A DNA stretch of 64,000 nucleotides, taken from positions 186,001 to 250,000 of the forward strand of contig NZ_QMEY01000001.1 in assembly GCF_003315795.1 (NCBI RefSeq), given 5' to 3'. This document shows positions 26,077 through 34,330 of the stretch, in pieces. Positions within the stretch are counted from its first letter, which is position 1, and every line of letters starts with the position of its first letter. This DNA comes from Spongiactinospora rosea. Its GTDB lineage: Bacteria; Actinomycetota; Actinomycetes; Streptosporangiales; Streptosporangiaceae. Below the pieces are notes generated by a model, which saw only the letters and a program-made list of their open reading frames with translations, was not told the origin of the DNA and ran no database searches. The position numbers and the translations under genes are program-made.

Positions 26077-27327
26077 ATGTTCCTCTTCACGAAAGCCGTC
26101 GCGGTCACGAAGGCCGTCGCGGTCATGAAAGCCGCCGTGGTGTCCCTCGCGGTGTCCATGACGCCCGCCGGCCCCGTCACCCTGACCCTCCCTGAGCCGT
26201 ACGGGCCGTACGCCGTCGGCACGGTCGCGATGCGCCTGGTGGACCGCTCACGCCCCGATCCCCTGGTCAGGTCGAAGTCCTACCGGGAGCTGATGGTCAG
26301 CCTGTGGTACCCGGCGAAGAACACCGGCCGGGCACCGGCCCCGCACATGGCCCCCCTGGCCGCGGCCGACTGGAACCGCCGCTCCGCACCGCCCATGGGC
26401 ATCCCGAAGGGCACGGTGAACTGGGCGGCCACCGCCACCCACGCCCGCCCCGGTGCGCCGGTCGACGGCCGTGCGGGCAGGCTGCCCGTCGTACTCTTCA
26501 GCTCGGGGGACGGCGGGCCCCGAACCCTCGGCACCACGCTGGTCGAGGACCTGGCCTCGCGCGGGTACCTGGTCGTGACCGTGGACCACACCTACGAGGC
26601 CGACCAGGTGGAGTTCCCGGGCGGGAGGCTCGTGCGCGCGCTTCCCCTGCCGGACAAGCTGACCCCGCGGGTCCTCGCCAAGCTGCTCATCCAGCACAGC
26701 AAGGCCCGTCTGGCCGACGTCCGCTTCGTCCTCGGACAGCTCAAGGAACTCGGGCAGCTCAGGGGACTTGGACAGCTCAGGGGACTTGGACAGGTCGGCG
26801 CGGGACGCGGGCAGCTCGGCGGACTCCGGCTGCCCGAAGGGTTGCGTGGCGCGGCCGACCTGTCCCGGGTGGGGGTGCTCGGGCAGTCGCTGGGCGGCTC
26901 GGTGGCCGCCCAGCTCGCCCACGACGACGCCCGGGTGGACGCGGGCGTCAATCTCGACGGCGCCTATGTCGGCCCGGTCGCCAAGACCGGCGTGGCCAAG
27001 CCGTTCCTGCAGATGGCGGCGGAAGCCCACACCCGGGAGAGCGAGCCCACCTGGAAGTCCTTCTGGCAGGCTTCGCGCGGGTGGAAGCGGGAGTTGCGGT
27101 TCAAGGGCGCGGCCCACGGTTCGTTCACCGACCTGCAGGCATTGCTGCCACAGATCCCGGGCGAGACGCCTTTCGGCGACTTCGTGGGCACGATCGACCC
27201 GCAGCGCTCCCTCGCGGCGCAACGCGCCTATATCGCCGCCTTCTTCGACCTGCACCTGGCCGGCAAGTCCACTCGCATGTTCGACGCGCCCGATGAGCGC
27301 TTCCCCGAGGTGTCCCTCATCCCCTGA
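26077..27327 (+). CDS. Secreted alpha/beta-hydrolase (PAF-acetylhydrolase/lipase-like)
   Basis: A 416-residue exported esterase or lipase-like protein. The N-terminus is a low-complexity signal region made of repeated KAVAV units (MFLFTKAVAVTKAVAVMKAA). LMVSLWYPA and LPVVLFSSGDGGPR resemble the oxyanion-hole region of PAF-acetylhydrolase isoform II-like enzymes. The nucleophile elbow is GQSLGG, and HGSF near 350 can supply the His. A low-complexity insertion (three LGQL-type repeats) lies just before the nucleophile. The ATG at 26077 was chosen because the signal begins there; the frame is open from 25951. Confidence 0.78.
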   Translation: MFLFTKAVAVTKAVAVMKAAVVSLAVSMTPAGPVTLTLPEPYGPYAVGTVAMRLVDRSRPDPLVRSKSYRELMVSLWYPAKNTGRAPAPHMAPLAAADWNRRSAPPMGIPKGTVNWAATATHARPGAPVDGRAGRLPVVLFSSGDGGPRTLGTTLVEDLASRGYLVVTVDHTYEADQVEFPGGRLVRALPLPDKLTPRVLAKLLIQHSKARLADVRFVLGQLKELGQLRGLGQLRGLGQVGAGRGQLGGLRLPEGLRGAADLSRVGVLGQSLGGSVAAQLAHDDARVDAGVNLDGAYVGPVAKTGVAKPFLQMAAEAHTRESEPTWKSFWQASRGWKRELRFKGAAHGSFTDLQALLPQIPGETPFGDFVGTIDPQRSLAAQRAYIAAFFDLHLAGKSTRMFDAPDERFPEVSLIP

Positions 27328-27457
27328 GAAGACCGTCCCACGACCTCCTCGCGCAGTCCGTCAAAGGATGTACGACGATTCATCACCCGCGACGAGGTGA
27401 CCGCCCCCAGACTCGGCCATCATCGAAGGCAATGGGGGTTCAAAGGGGGATAGTTTC

Positions 27458-28036
27458 GTGATCCTAGCGATCATCATCGCCTGTGAGATCGGGTTCTGGG
27501 CCCTGCTCGGCCTCGGCCTGGCCGCCCGCTACCTGTGGCGGATGCGGAGGCTCAGCAATGCTCTCCTGCTGAGCCTCCCGCTCCTCGACCTGGTCCTGCT
27601 CGTGGCAGCCGTGATCGACATGCGCGCGGGAGCCGTGGGGAGCATTCAGCATGGCCTCGCCGCCGCCTACATCGCGTACTCCATCATGTTCGGTCACCGC
27701 ACCATAAAGTGGGCCGACGCGAAGTTCGCGCATCGTTTCGCCAGCGGCCCGCCGCCGCGCAAGCCGCCCACCGAGAAACGAGCCAGGGCGCGCTATGAGT
27801 GGGGCGTCTGGCTGCGCATCATGGCCGCCTACGCGATCACCTGTGCCGTACTGCTCGGCGTCATCTGGATGGTCGACGACCATTCGCGTACTTCGGCCCT
27901 CATCGAGTTCATGGCGAATCTGGGAAAGGTTCCGCTCATCGCGCTCATCTGGCCGGTCAGTTACTCGTACCAAGCCCGCAAGCCGACGGATGATTCCCCG
28001 TCAGAGGAGATCCCCGCCGAGCCGCCGAGGCATTGA
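27458..28036 (+). CDS. Integral membrane protein, unknown function
   Basis: A 192-residue protein starting at a GTG with AAAGGGGGA upstream. Three to four helices are visible (about 3-25, 35-57, 62-80), then a basic loop (PPPRKPPTEKRARARYEW), then two helices (about 115-138, 148-168) and an acidic tail. The FGHRTIKWADAKFAHRF segment resembles small 2TM/YMGG-like membrane proteins of actinomycetes. The function is not recognised. Confidence 0.75.
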   Translation: MILAIIIACEIGFWALLGLGLAARYLWRMRRLSNALLLSLPLLDLVLLVAAVIDMRAGAVGSIQHGLAAAYIAYSIMFGHRTIKWADAKFAHRFASGPPPRKPPTEKRARARYEWGVWLRIMAAYAITCAVLLGVIWMVDDHSRTSALIEFMANLGKVPLIALIWPVSYSYQARKPTDDSPSEEIPAEPPRH

Positions 28037-28094
28037 TGGAGACCGGCTTACCCCCGACCAAAGCCCCGACATAGGCGCCAAGGCAGCAGCCGGT

Positions 28095-28349
28095 CTCCTC
28101 ATCGTGCTCGGCATTGCGGCCGCCCGCGTCGCCGATCCCCGGCCCGCGCTGCGCCGCGTCACCGCGCCCGTGCTGGTACTGCGCGGCTCGTGCGACTACC
28201 TGGCGCCCGAGGTCGCCCGGGAGTACGCCGACGTACTGCCGAACACCGTCCTCCGCCCGATCGACGGCGCCGGGCACGACATCGGCCACGACCGGCCGGA
28301 CCGGTACCGGGAACTGCTCACCGCGTTCCTGCGCGGTGAGCGCCGGTGA
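28095..28349 (+). pseudogene. C-terminal remnant of an alpha/beta-hydrolase
   Basis: This frame encodes only the last 80 or so residues of an alpha/beta-hydrolase: APVLVLRGSCDYLAP (with the Asp of the triad), then PIDGAGHDIGHDRPDRY (with the His) and a terminal helix. The nucleophile half is missing; upstream codons in the same frame read as out-of-frame membrane-protein DNA. An in-frame GTG at 28104 could start a short product but could not make a working enzyme. Confidence 0.65.
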
Positions 28350-28350
28350 C

Positions 28351-28902
28351 CTATGGGGACCACTCCGGGGCCAGGATCGAGTGGACCACGGAGTCGCGGT
28401 ACGAGCCGCCGATCAGCAGATGGCCCCGGATGCGGCCCTCCTCGATCATGCCCAGTTTGACCATGACGTGCCCGGAAACGACGTTCCGTGGCGACCGCGC
28501 ACCCCACACCCGATACAGCCCGAGGTCGTCGAACCCGAGGCGGAGCAGCAGCCGGGCCAGCTCGGTGCCGAGCCCGCGTCCCCACAGATCGGCCCGCAGC
28601 GCGAACCCGATCTGCCCGCTGTTCTGCCCCGGATGCTGGGTGTCGATGGCCAGGCGGGCGAACGCGACCAGCTCGTCCGTGGCCGCGTCCACGGCCGCCA
28701 GCGAGTACTCCGTGCGCGGCTCGGCCAGCGCCGCCGCGATCACGGCCCGGACGGTCGTCTCGACCTGTTCCCTGCTCCGGGGCTCGAACGACATGTGCTC
28801 GACCACCTGGGGATCGCCGTAGACGCGCAGCAGCGCGTCCACATCCCCTTCGGTGAACTCGCGCAGTCGCAGGCGCTCGGAGTCGATCGTCACGGGATGC
28901 AT
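28351..28902 (-). CDS. GNAT-family N-acetyltransferase (RimJ/RimL type)
   Basis: A 183-residue acetyl-CoA-dependent acetyltransferase. The start matches the RimJ pattern (TIDSERLRLREFTEGDVDAL). The acetyl-CoA loop is GRGLGTELARLLLRLGF near 110-125, followed by GARSPRNVVSGHVMVKLGM, typical of the family C-terminal half. It is convergent with the hydrolase remnant, which stops one base before its own stop. The substrate is unknown. Confidence 0.9.
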   Translation of the reverse strand: MHPVTIDSERLRLREFTEGDVDALLRVYGDPQVVEHMSFEPRSREQVETTVRAVIAAALAEPRTEYSLAAVDAATDELVAFARLAIDTQHPGQNSGQIGFALRADLWGRGLGTELARLLLRLGFDDLGLYRVWGARSPRNVVSGHVMVKLGMIEEGRIRGHLLIGGSYRDSVVHSILAPEWSP

Positions 28903-28911
28903 GCGGCGAGG

Positions 28912-30432
28912 TTAGCGCCCGCGCGACAGCGCCGTACGCACTGAGACCTGACTGTACTGTTCGATCTCCTCCCGCAGGTCACGGGCCTGCGGGGTACGTG
29001 CGTACGCCGGGACGCGCAGGGCGTTGTGGACCCGCATGGCGCTCGCGACGATGCCCGCGTTGCGCTGGTCGGCGGGCAGGTCGAGTACGGGCCGCAGCGC
29101 CTCGGCCGCGCCGTCCAGGTCGCCGGTGTGCACCCGGGCAAGCGACTGATCGGCCCGCGCACCCGCCTCCCCCCCGAACGCCCGTTCGGCCGGGTCCGCC
29201 TCCGCATAAGCGCTCAGCGCCTCCCCGGCCAGCCGGTCCGCCCGCTGTTCGTTGCCGGGCAGCCAGACGAGGGTGTCGGCCGTGTAGTAGAGCTGGCGGG
29301 GGCGGTTGAAGCTCAGCACACCGCCGAATTCGTCCAGGTCATCGCTCTCCACGGCCTCGCGGGCGGCCTGGGCCCGATCAAGGGCCGCCTGGGCCTGCTC
29401 GCCGTCGCCGAGTACCGCCCAGGCCCGTGCCTCCTGCGCCGGTAGCCACACCGAGGACGAACCTCGGGTACGCGCGGCGAACTCCACCCCCGCCATCGCG
29501 TACCGGGCCGCGTCGTTCGGCCACCCGGCCCAGTAGGCGGTCAACGACTGGAGCCCGCGCGTCCACGCGCGCAGTCCGTCGTGCCCGGCGTTGTCGGCGC
29601 AGACGAACGCGGCACGGGCCTGGGTCAGGGCGGTGTGCGGGTCGCCCATGTCGTGGCTGGCCTTGGCCAGCATGCCCGAGGTGATTCCGGCGAGCAGATA
29701 CAGTTCGACGGATTCTGTGGGTCGCTGGCGGCCCTCAAGCAGCCGGAACGCCACATCCTGACACTCGATCAGGTCGAACAGCAGAGTCGGGAGCGGTTGC
29801 AGCAGGTAGGCCCCCGCGATGCGGGCGGTCTCCTCGCGCAACTGGGTGAGCGTTTCCGGACCGACATTGCTGGCCTCGCTGGACGCCACGAATCTCCGTG
29901 CTCTGCGAGCGGCCATCTCTACCTCCGGTTGCAGACCGCCGACCGGCCGCCGCAGCGGTGGCACGATCGACGAGGGGATGAGCGGTTGCGGTTGTGGTTG
30001 CGGCTCTGGCGCGGCTTCGCTTACTTGATCACCAGGTACGGCGGCGTGGCCGGGGTCGCAGCGGATGACGATCTCTCGCTCGGCGGGCGGGAGCCGGTCC
30101 AGCGCCTCGGGGGCGAGCAGCCGCCTGGGCGTGGTCTGGTAGATCTCCGCCAGCGCGATGATCTGAACGGCGGACGGCGGGCGCGACGAAGGCCCCGGAA
30201 ACAGTTCGATCCACGACAGGCCGGCCTGCGTGATCACCGTGGTAGGCGACCGTACCCGAATTCGGGCGGCCACTTCCTCCTGACTGAGCCCATGAGCCAG
30301 CCGGAACGACGCGAGAAGTGATCGCCCGGTTTGTGCCCGAATCTCTGCCGCTATTTCCTCCATACCGCGCCCTTGGGCGATCATTTGCGCCCTCAGCCGG
30401 TTTATATCCTGCCTGCCCCACTGTTTCCGCAT
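28912..30432 (-). CDS. XRE-family regulator with TPR-like C-terminal domain
   Basis: A 506-residue regulator of a type abundant in actinomycetes. The N-terminal HTH covers about residues 35-105 (LASFRLAHGLSQEEVAARI, then TPRRLLAPEALDRLPPAER). A Pro/Gln linker (PEPQPQPQPLIP) joins it to a long helical, TPR-like part from about 185 to the end. Such proteins are often encoded beside small RsbW-like ATPase genes, as here (31236-31694), and are thought to regulate development or antibiotic production. It lies 9 bp upstream of the GNAT gene on the same strand. Confidence 0.88.
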   Translation of the reverse strand: MRKQWGRQDINRLRAQMIAQGRGMEEIAAEIRAQTGRSLLASFRLAHGLSQEEVAARIRVRSPTTVITQAGLSWIELFPGPSSRPPSAVQIIALAEIYQTTPRRLLAPEALDRLPPAEREIVIRCDPGHAAVPGDQVSEAAPEPQPQPQPLIPSSIVPPLRRPVGGLQPEVEMAARRARRFVASSEASNVGPETLTQLREETARIAGAYLLQPLPTLLFDLIECQDVAFRLLEGRQRPTESVELYLLAGITSGMLAKASHDMGDPHTALTQARAAFVCADNAGHDGLRAWTRGLQSLTAYWAGWPNDAARYAMAGVEFAARTRGSSSVWLPAQEARAWAVLGDGEQAQAALDRAQAAREAVESDDLDEFGGVLSFNRPRQLYYTADTLVWLPGNEQRADRLAGEALSAYAEADPAERAFGGEAGARADQSLARVHTGDLDGAAEALRPVLDLPADQRNAGIVASAMRVHNALRVPAYARTPQARDLREEIEQYSQVSVRTALSRGR

Positions 30433-30800
30433 TGAGAACTCCCTGGACGAGGCTCTGATAGCAGGTTTCCCCGCTCGTCCCGCGCAGGCAACCAGACGAA
30501 TCGGACGTTCGCCGGGTTGATCGAGTGAAGGCGGCTCTGGGTGCCGGATCTCGGCAGCTCAGAGGTACTGCGGCCGGTATGGAAAGCACTTCGTGACCCT
30601 TAGTGACAGGGCGACTACAGATGGCATTTACTTGCGGGCACCGCAGCGCGGCGGCGGGAGTGGTTCTCGCCGGCCCGAATCGAGCGCGACAGAGGTGACG
30701 ATGAAAGCCGGTATTCGCTCACAGCCATCCCAAAGATGGGCCATCGCCACCAATCATCCGATGCTTATTCACCCCTTTCTCGGGCAGTTCGGCCGTTGAG
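30433..30800. other. Intergenic region between divergent regulator and small protein
   Basis: The region holds promoters for both flanking genes. A 68-residue plus-strand frame (30593-30799) has no ribosome site or family-like features and I do not call it a gene. Confidence 0.4.
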
Positions 30801-31178
30801 ATGGATTCCCTCCTGCTGGCCTATCCAAGCGTCCGGACATCGGCGGCACCTGTCTCTCCCGCCGAACGTCTGCGAGCCGCGCTCACCGCGCGCGGCATCG
30901 GGTGCGTCCGCGTCTCCGGCACCGCCGAACACACCCGGCTGTCCTTGACCCCCGACCTCGTCGCGATCGTGGAGCGGGCGGGCCTGATCTGGTGGCGCAG
31001 CCCGCGTGTCAGCCGCCGTGGCCTTCCGCTGTACTGCGTGCGGTTCACGATCAAGGGCGCGGCCGACGGCCTCACCCGCGACTACGAACTACTCCTCCGG
31101 CCGACCGCACTCGACCGCCCAGAACTGGGCCGGACCGTACTCGCCCGCGCCACGCACCAGCAGAAAGGACGCCCGTGA
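30801..31178 (+). CDS. Conserved-looking hypothetical protein next to RsbW-like gene
   Basis: A 125-residue soluble protein. A central pattern of RLSLTPDLVAIVERAGLIWWR and LPLYCVRFTIKGAADGLTRD suggests an alpha/beta domain. I have no firm family name. Its TGA overlaps the GTG of a 24-codon frame that leads into the ATPase gene, so all three seem to be on one transcript. Confidence 0.6.
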   Translation: MDSLLLAYPSVRTSAAPVSPAERLRAALTARGIGCVRVSGTAEHTRLSLTPDLVAIVERAGLIWWRSPRVSRRGLPLYCVRFTIKGAADGLTRDYELLLRPTALDRPELGRTVLARATHQQKGRP

Positions 31179-31249
31179 CTCCGCAGCCCCGCACCCGGAT
31201 GGCGAGCCTCATGTATGTGATCGGAGGACTGAACGGTGAGCAATACTGA
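31175..31249 (+). CDS. Possible 24-residue coupling peptide
   Basis: A GTG overlaps the previous stop (GTGA) and opens a 24-codon frame (VTPQPRTRMASLMYVIGGL...) that ends 14 bases inside the ATPase gene. Its codons include the GGAGGA ribosome site of that gene, so it may serve only to couple translation. Confidence 0.3.
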   Translation: MTPQPRTRMASLMYVIGGLNGEQY

Positions 31250-31694
31250 GGCCGTTGTCATGCCCAGACACCAGCCCACGGAGTACACCCTGGGCACGGT
31301 CACCCTCCCGGGCACCCACCGCGCCGTCGCGGTCGGCCGCCACTGGGCGGAAGCCCTGCTTGAGGCGGGCGGACGCAAGGGCAACGACGACGCCCTGCTC
31401 GTCCTGGACGAACTGGCCGCGAACGCGGTCACCCACACCCGCTCGGGCACGACGGGCGGACGGTTCGTGGTCGCACTGGTGGAGGCGGAGGAGGGCGGCG
31501 TACGGATCGAGGTGACGGACGAAGGCGCGGACACCGTTCCGGCTCCCCGCCACGACGACATGGACGCCCTGTCGGGACGCGGCCTCCAGATCGTGGCGGC
31601 CCTGGCGGCGGACTGGGGGGTCCGCGCAGCCGGGAAGGGGCGGCTGGTGTGGGCGCTACTGCGACCGGACACCGCCGATCCGGCCGTCGCCTGA
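31236..31694 (+). CDS. RsbW-like ATP-binding protein (HATPase_c_2)
   Basis: A 152-residue anti-sigma-factor-type kinase domain. The N-box is LDELAANAVTHT near 63, the G1 box DEGAD near 100 and the G2 loop GRGLQIVAAL near 118. The GTG start has GGAGGA upstream. In actinomycetes such stand-alone ATPases accompany XRE-TPR regulators (28912-30432, divergent) and probably control a partner by binding or phosphorylation. No sigma factor is adjacent. Confidence 0.88.
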   Translation: MSNTEAVVMPRHQPTEYTLGTVTLPGTHRAVAVGRHWAEALLEAGGRKGNDDALLVLDELAANAVTHTRSGTTGGRFVVALVEAEEGGVRIEVTDEGADTVPAPRHDDMDALSGRGLQIVAALAADWGVRAAGKGRLVWALLRPDTADPAVA

Positions 31695-31719
31695 AGCGCC
31701 CGCCGTCCGGACGCCGAGT

Positions 31720-32565
31720 TCAGCCGACCCGCTGGAGCGCGCGGGCGCGGCGGGCGGCCACGCTCGAACCGGACTCCCCGCGCGCCATCCGCCGCAACAG
31801 GACCGGCGCCAGGAGCAGGCCGAGCACCGCCCAGGCGCCCAGCACCCCCACGGTCTCCAGGTGCCGCCAGGACTCGCCGACCTCGACGGCGACCGCCGTG
31901 TCCGGCAGCAGGGCCGAGCGCATGCCGAGCCCCATCCAGTAGACCGGGAAGACCTGGGCGATCCACTGCAGCCACCCGGGTAGCGCGGTGAGCGGGTAGA
32001 AGATGCCGGAGATCCCGATCACGCCGAGGAACAGGAGCTGGATCAGCCCCAGGCCGCGGGCGCTGGGGAAAAGCGAGCCGAGTACCGCGCCCAGCGGCAG
32101 GGTCGCCAGCAGGCCGAGCGCCAGCACCCAGGCCAGGGTGGGCCAGGAGCCGGGGCCGATCCGCAGGCCCTCGACGAGGAGCATCCCGGGCACCAAAAAG
32201 ATCACCAAGTCGGCGAGCAGGCCGCCGGACACGAGGATCACCTTGCCGAGAAGGTAGGCGGGCATGCCGTGCGGGGTGGCCTTGGCCCGCAGCAGGGTGC
32301 CGTCCTCACGGTCGGCGGTGAGCTGCTGGCCCATGCCGATCATGGCGGTGGCGGCGTTCATGCCGAGGATGCTCGGCAGCGCCAGCGCGCCCAGGAGCAG
32401 CCCACCGGTCCCGATCGGCAGATCCCTGATGAAGAACATGGTGACGATCATCAGCGCGGGCCACAGGAAGTGCGAGAACAGTTCGCCGCCGTTGGTGAAC
32501 GACTGCCGCAACTCGATGCGGCCACGGGACCAGCCGGCGCGCAGTGCGGTCGTCGCGGGGTTCAT
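31720..32565 (-). CDS. ABC-2 type transporter permease
   Basis: A 281-residue permease with six helices. Family features are an amphipathic N-terminus with LRQSFTNGGELFSHFLWPAL, the long loop GMGQQLTADREDGTLLRAKATPHG between helices 2 and 3, and ISGIFYPLTALPGWLQWIAQVFPVYW before the last helix. It overlaps the ATPase gene by 4 bases. The pair resembles DrrAB/NatAB-type exporters of drugs or lipids. Confidence 0.92.
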   Translation of the reverse strand: MNPATTALRAGWSRGRIELRQSFTNGGELFSHFLWPALMIVTMFFIRDLPIGTGGLLLGALALPSILGMNAATAMIGMGQQLTADREDGTLLRAKATPHGMPAYLLGKVILVSGGLLADLVIFLVPGMLLVEGLRIGPGSWPTLAWVLALGLLATLPLGAVLGSLFPSARGLGLIQLLFLGVIGISGIFYPLTALPGWLQWIAQVFPVYWMGLGMRSALLPDTAVAVEVGESWRHLETVGVLGAWAVLGLLLAPVLLRRMARGESGSSVAARRARALQRVG

Positions 32566-33467
32566 CGGGTTCCCTCCTGGATCGTCTCGGCCTCACGGAC
32601 CAGGGCGAGGTAGGTGTGCTCCAGGGAGGCCCGGTGGACCTCAAGTTCCTGAACCTCTTCGCCGTGGCGGGCGAACAGGTCGCGGGCGAACCCGGTGGAG
32701 TCGGTGGTCCGCTCCGTGAAGCGCCGCCCCGCGCACAGCCAGCGCACCTCGTCCTGACCGGCGATGCGGCGCGCGAGCTGGTTGGCCGTGCCGTCGGCGA
32801 CGATACGGCCGCCGTTCAGGACGAGGATGCGGTCGGCCAGCTTCTCGGCCTCGTCCAGGTCGTGGGTGGTGAGCAGGACGGTGGTGTGGTGGTCGTCGGC
32901 CAGCCTGCGGACGAGGTCGTGGAACTCGTGCCTGGCCTGGGGGTCGAAGCCGGCCGTCGGCTCGTCGAGGAACAGCAGCTCGGGGCGGCCCACGATGCCG
33001 ATGGCCACGTCCAGCCTGCGGCGCTGGCCGCCCGACAGCGTCTTGAGCTTCCTGTGCGCGTGCTCGGTCAGGCCGACGGCGGCGATCAGCTCGTCAGGGT
33101 CCCAGGGGCGCTGGATCTCGGGGGTGGTGTAGGCGGTGTAGTAGGTGCCCAGGTGGGCGAGAAGCTCGCGTACGCGCCATTTGCCGTGGTCGCGCCAGGA
33201 CTGCAGGACGACGCCGATGCGGGCCCGCCACCGCTCGTCGCCGTGCGCCGGGTCGGTGCCGAGCACCGCCACCCGGCCCTGCGAGCGTATACGGAAGCCC
33301 TCAAGGATCTCGATCGTGGTGGTCTTACCTGCCCCGTTGGGACCCAGTAGGGCCAGGACCTCGCCGTGGCGGGCCTGGAAGGTGACATCGTGCAGGACGT
33401 CGACCGTGCCGTAGCGCATGCGCAGCCGGTCGACGTCGAGCGCGACTCCTTCGCTCTCCGTGCTCAT
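32562..33467 (-). CDS. ABC transporter ATP-binding protein
   Basis: A 301-residue ATPase with Walker A GPNGAGKTTT near 43, signature LSGGQRRRLDVA near 140, Walker B LLFLDEPTAGFDP near 160 and the switch His in LTTHDLDEAEKL near 195. A DrrA-type C-terminal extension follows. The ATG at 33467 has GAGAGAG upstream; the frame is open further but reads as non-coding. It powers the permease encoded next, forming a two-gene exporter. Confidence 0.93.
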   Translation of the reverse strand: MSTESEGVALDVDRLRMRYGTVDVLHDVTFQARHGEVLALLGPNGAGKTTTIEILEGFRIRSQGRVAVLGTDPAHGDERWRARIGVVLQSWRDHGKWRVRELLAHLGTYYTAYTTPEIQRPWDPDELIAAVGLTEHAHRKLKTLSGGQRRRLDVAIGIVGRPELLFLDEPTAGFDPQARHEFHDLVRRLADDHHTTVLLTTHDLDEAEKLADRILVLNGGRIVADGTANQLARRIAGQDEVRWLCAGRRFTERTTDSTGFARDLFARHGEEVQELEVHRASLEHTYLALVREAETIQEGTR

Positions 33468-33559
33468 TATATCTCTCTTCGTGTTCGTTCGGTGGCGCGG
33501 CGGGGCGCGATGACCGGTGCCGCCAAGGCCGTGCCGGGGAGGAGGGCGGTGAGGCCGGC

Positions 33560-34042
33560 CTACCAACGCTCGTGTTCGAGGGCCTCCCGGGTCTGTGCCA
33601 TCAGCTCGGCCCGGTCGATGCCGGCCAGGGCGAGCGCGCGGGGGACGGTGCCGATCTCGGTGTCCAGGATGCCGAGCAGCAGGTGGGCGGGGCGCAGGTC
33701 CTTCTTGCCGGTGGCGGCGGCGAAGCCGCGTTCGATCGCGAGCCGGGCCGACGCCCCGAGCTTCGGCGGGTTCTTGCCCTCCCGGCTCGGCTCCGGGAGG
33801 TGGTAGGCGGTGCGGGACACGCCGACGGCGTTCAGGCTGTGCTCGAACTCCCGGTCAAGGGCCTGCCCGATCTCCTGTCCGCCGAGACCCGCCGCGCTCA
33901 GGACCCTGTGCGCGGCGGTGCCCTCGTGGGCGGCGATCGCCAGCAGGAGGTGGTGGGCCTCGGTCGCCGCGGAGCCGTCCGCCAGCGCCTCGGCCGCTCC
34001 GCGGACGATGACGTCGTTGATGTAGTGGTCCATCGCGCTCAC
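33560..34042 (-). CDS. Clp N-terminal-domain protein
   Basis: A 160-residue protein with two Clp_N-like repeats: DGSAATEAHHLLLAIAAHEG (about 25-44) and KKDLRPAHLLLGILDTEIGT (about 115-134), the substrate/adaptor-binding module of ClpA/C. There is no ATPase domain. The GTG start (34042) has GAGGAG upstream and overlaps the stop of the preceding HTH gene (GTGA). Stand-alone Clp_N proteins paired with a small HTH are common in actinomycetes and may deliver or regulate proteolysis substrates. Confidence 0.85.
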   Translation of the reverse strand: MSAMDHYINDVIVRGAAEALADGSAATEAHHLLLAIAAHEGTAAHRVLSAAGLGGQEIGQALDREFEHSLNAVGVSRTAYHLPEPSREGKNPPKLGASARLAIERGFAAATGKKDLRPAHLLLGILDTEIGTVPRALALAGIDRAELMAQTREALEHERW

Positions 34043-34272
34043 TGTCGTCTCCTCAGCTTCACGCCGGCGGCGATGAGCCGTTTGACGTGCTTCTTGTGGA
34101 CCGCCTGGCGGGTGACGCCGAGCGCCTCGGCGACGTCCGGCCAACTCCAGCCCGCGCGCATGGCCTGCTCCACGGCTGCGTCCTCCAGTTGGTCGGCCAG
34201 GCGCCGCAGTGCCGCCACGGCGGCCAAGGCGTCGGCGGGGTCCTGGGGTGCGGGTGCGTCTTCTGCCGACAT
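34039..34272 (-). CDS. Small helix-turn-helix protein paired with Clp_N protein
   Basis: A 77-residue protein. Its C-terminal half is an HTH of the sigma-70 region-4 style (WSWPDVAEALGVTRQAVHKKH). The N-terminal half is a short helix. The ATG at 34272 lies six bases after a TACGGT box and looks leaderless; the longer frame begins with TTG at 34308 inside the operator. It is translationally coupled to the Clp_N gene and probably autoregulates through the inverted repeat at 34284-34310. Confidence 0.82.
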   Translation of the reverse strand: MSAEDAPAPQDPADALAAVAALRRLADQLEDAAVEQAMRAGWSWPDVAEALGVTRQAVHKKHVKRLIAAGVKLRRRQ

Positions 34273-34283
34273 GTAGCAACCGT

Positions 34284-34310
34284 AGTTGACTATTCTGCTG
34301 ATAGTCAACT
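34284..34310. promoter_or_regulatory. Inverted-repeat operator and promoter of the HTH/Clp_N operon
   Basis: Perfect 10-bp arms AGTTGACTAT / ATAGTCAACT around TCTGCTG. The minus-strand right arm contains TTGACT (-35), 18 bp from TACGGT (-10), giving a transcript start at the ATG at 34272. A repressor dimer bound here would cover the -35 region. Confidence 0.72.
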
Positions 34311-34330
34311 CCGGTTGCTTAATGGCGGCC

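Noticed and set aside
30593..30799. 68-codon plus-strand frame upstream of the small conserved protein
   Set aside because: No ribosome site, no domain and mixed composition; probably chance in a promoter region.
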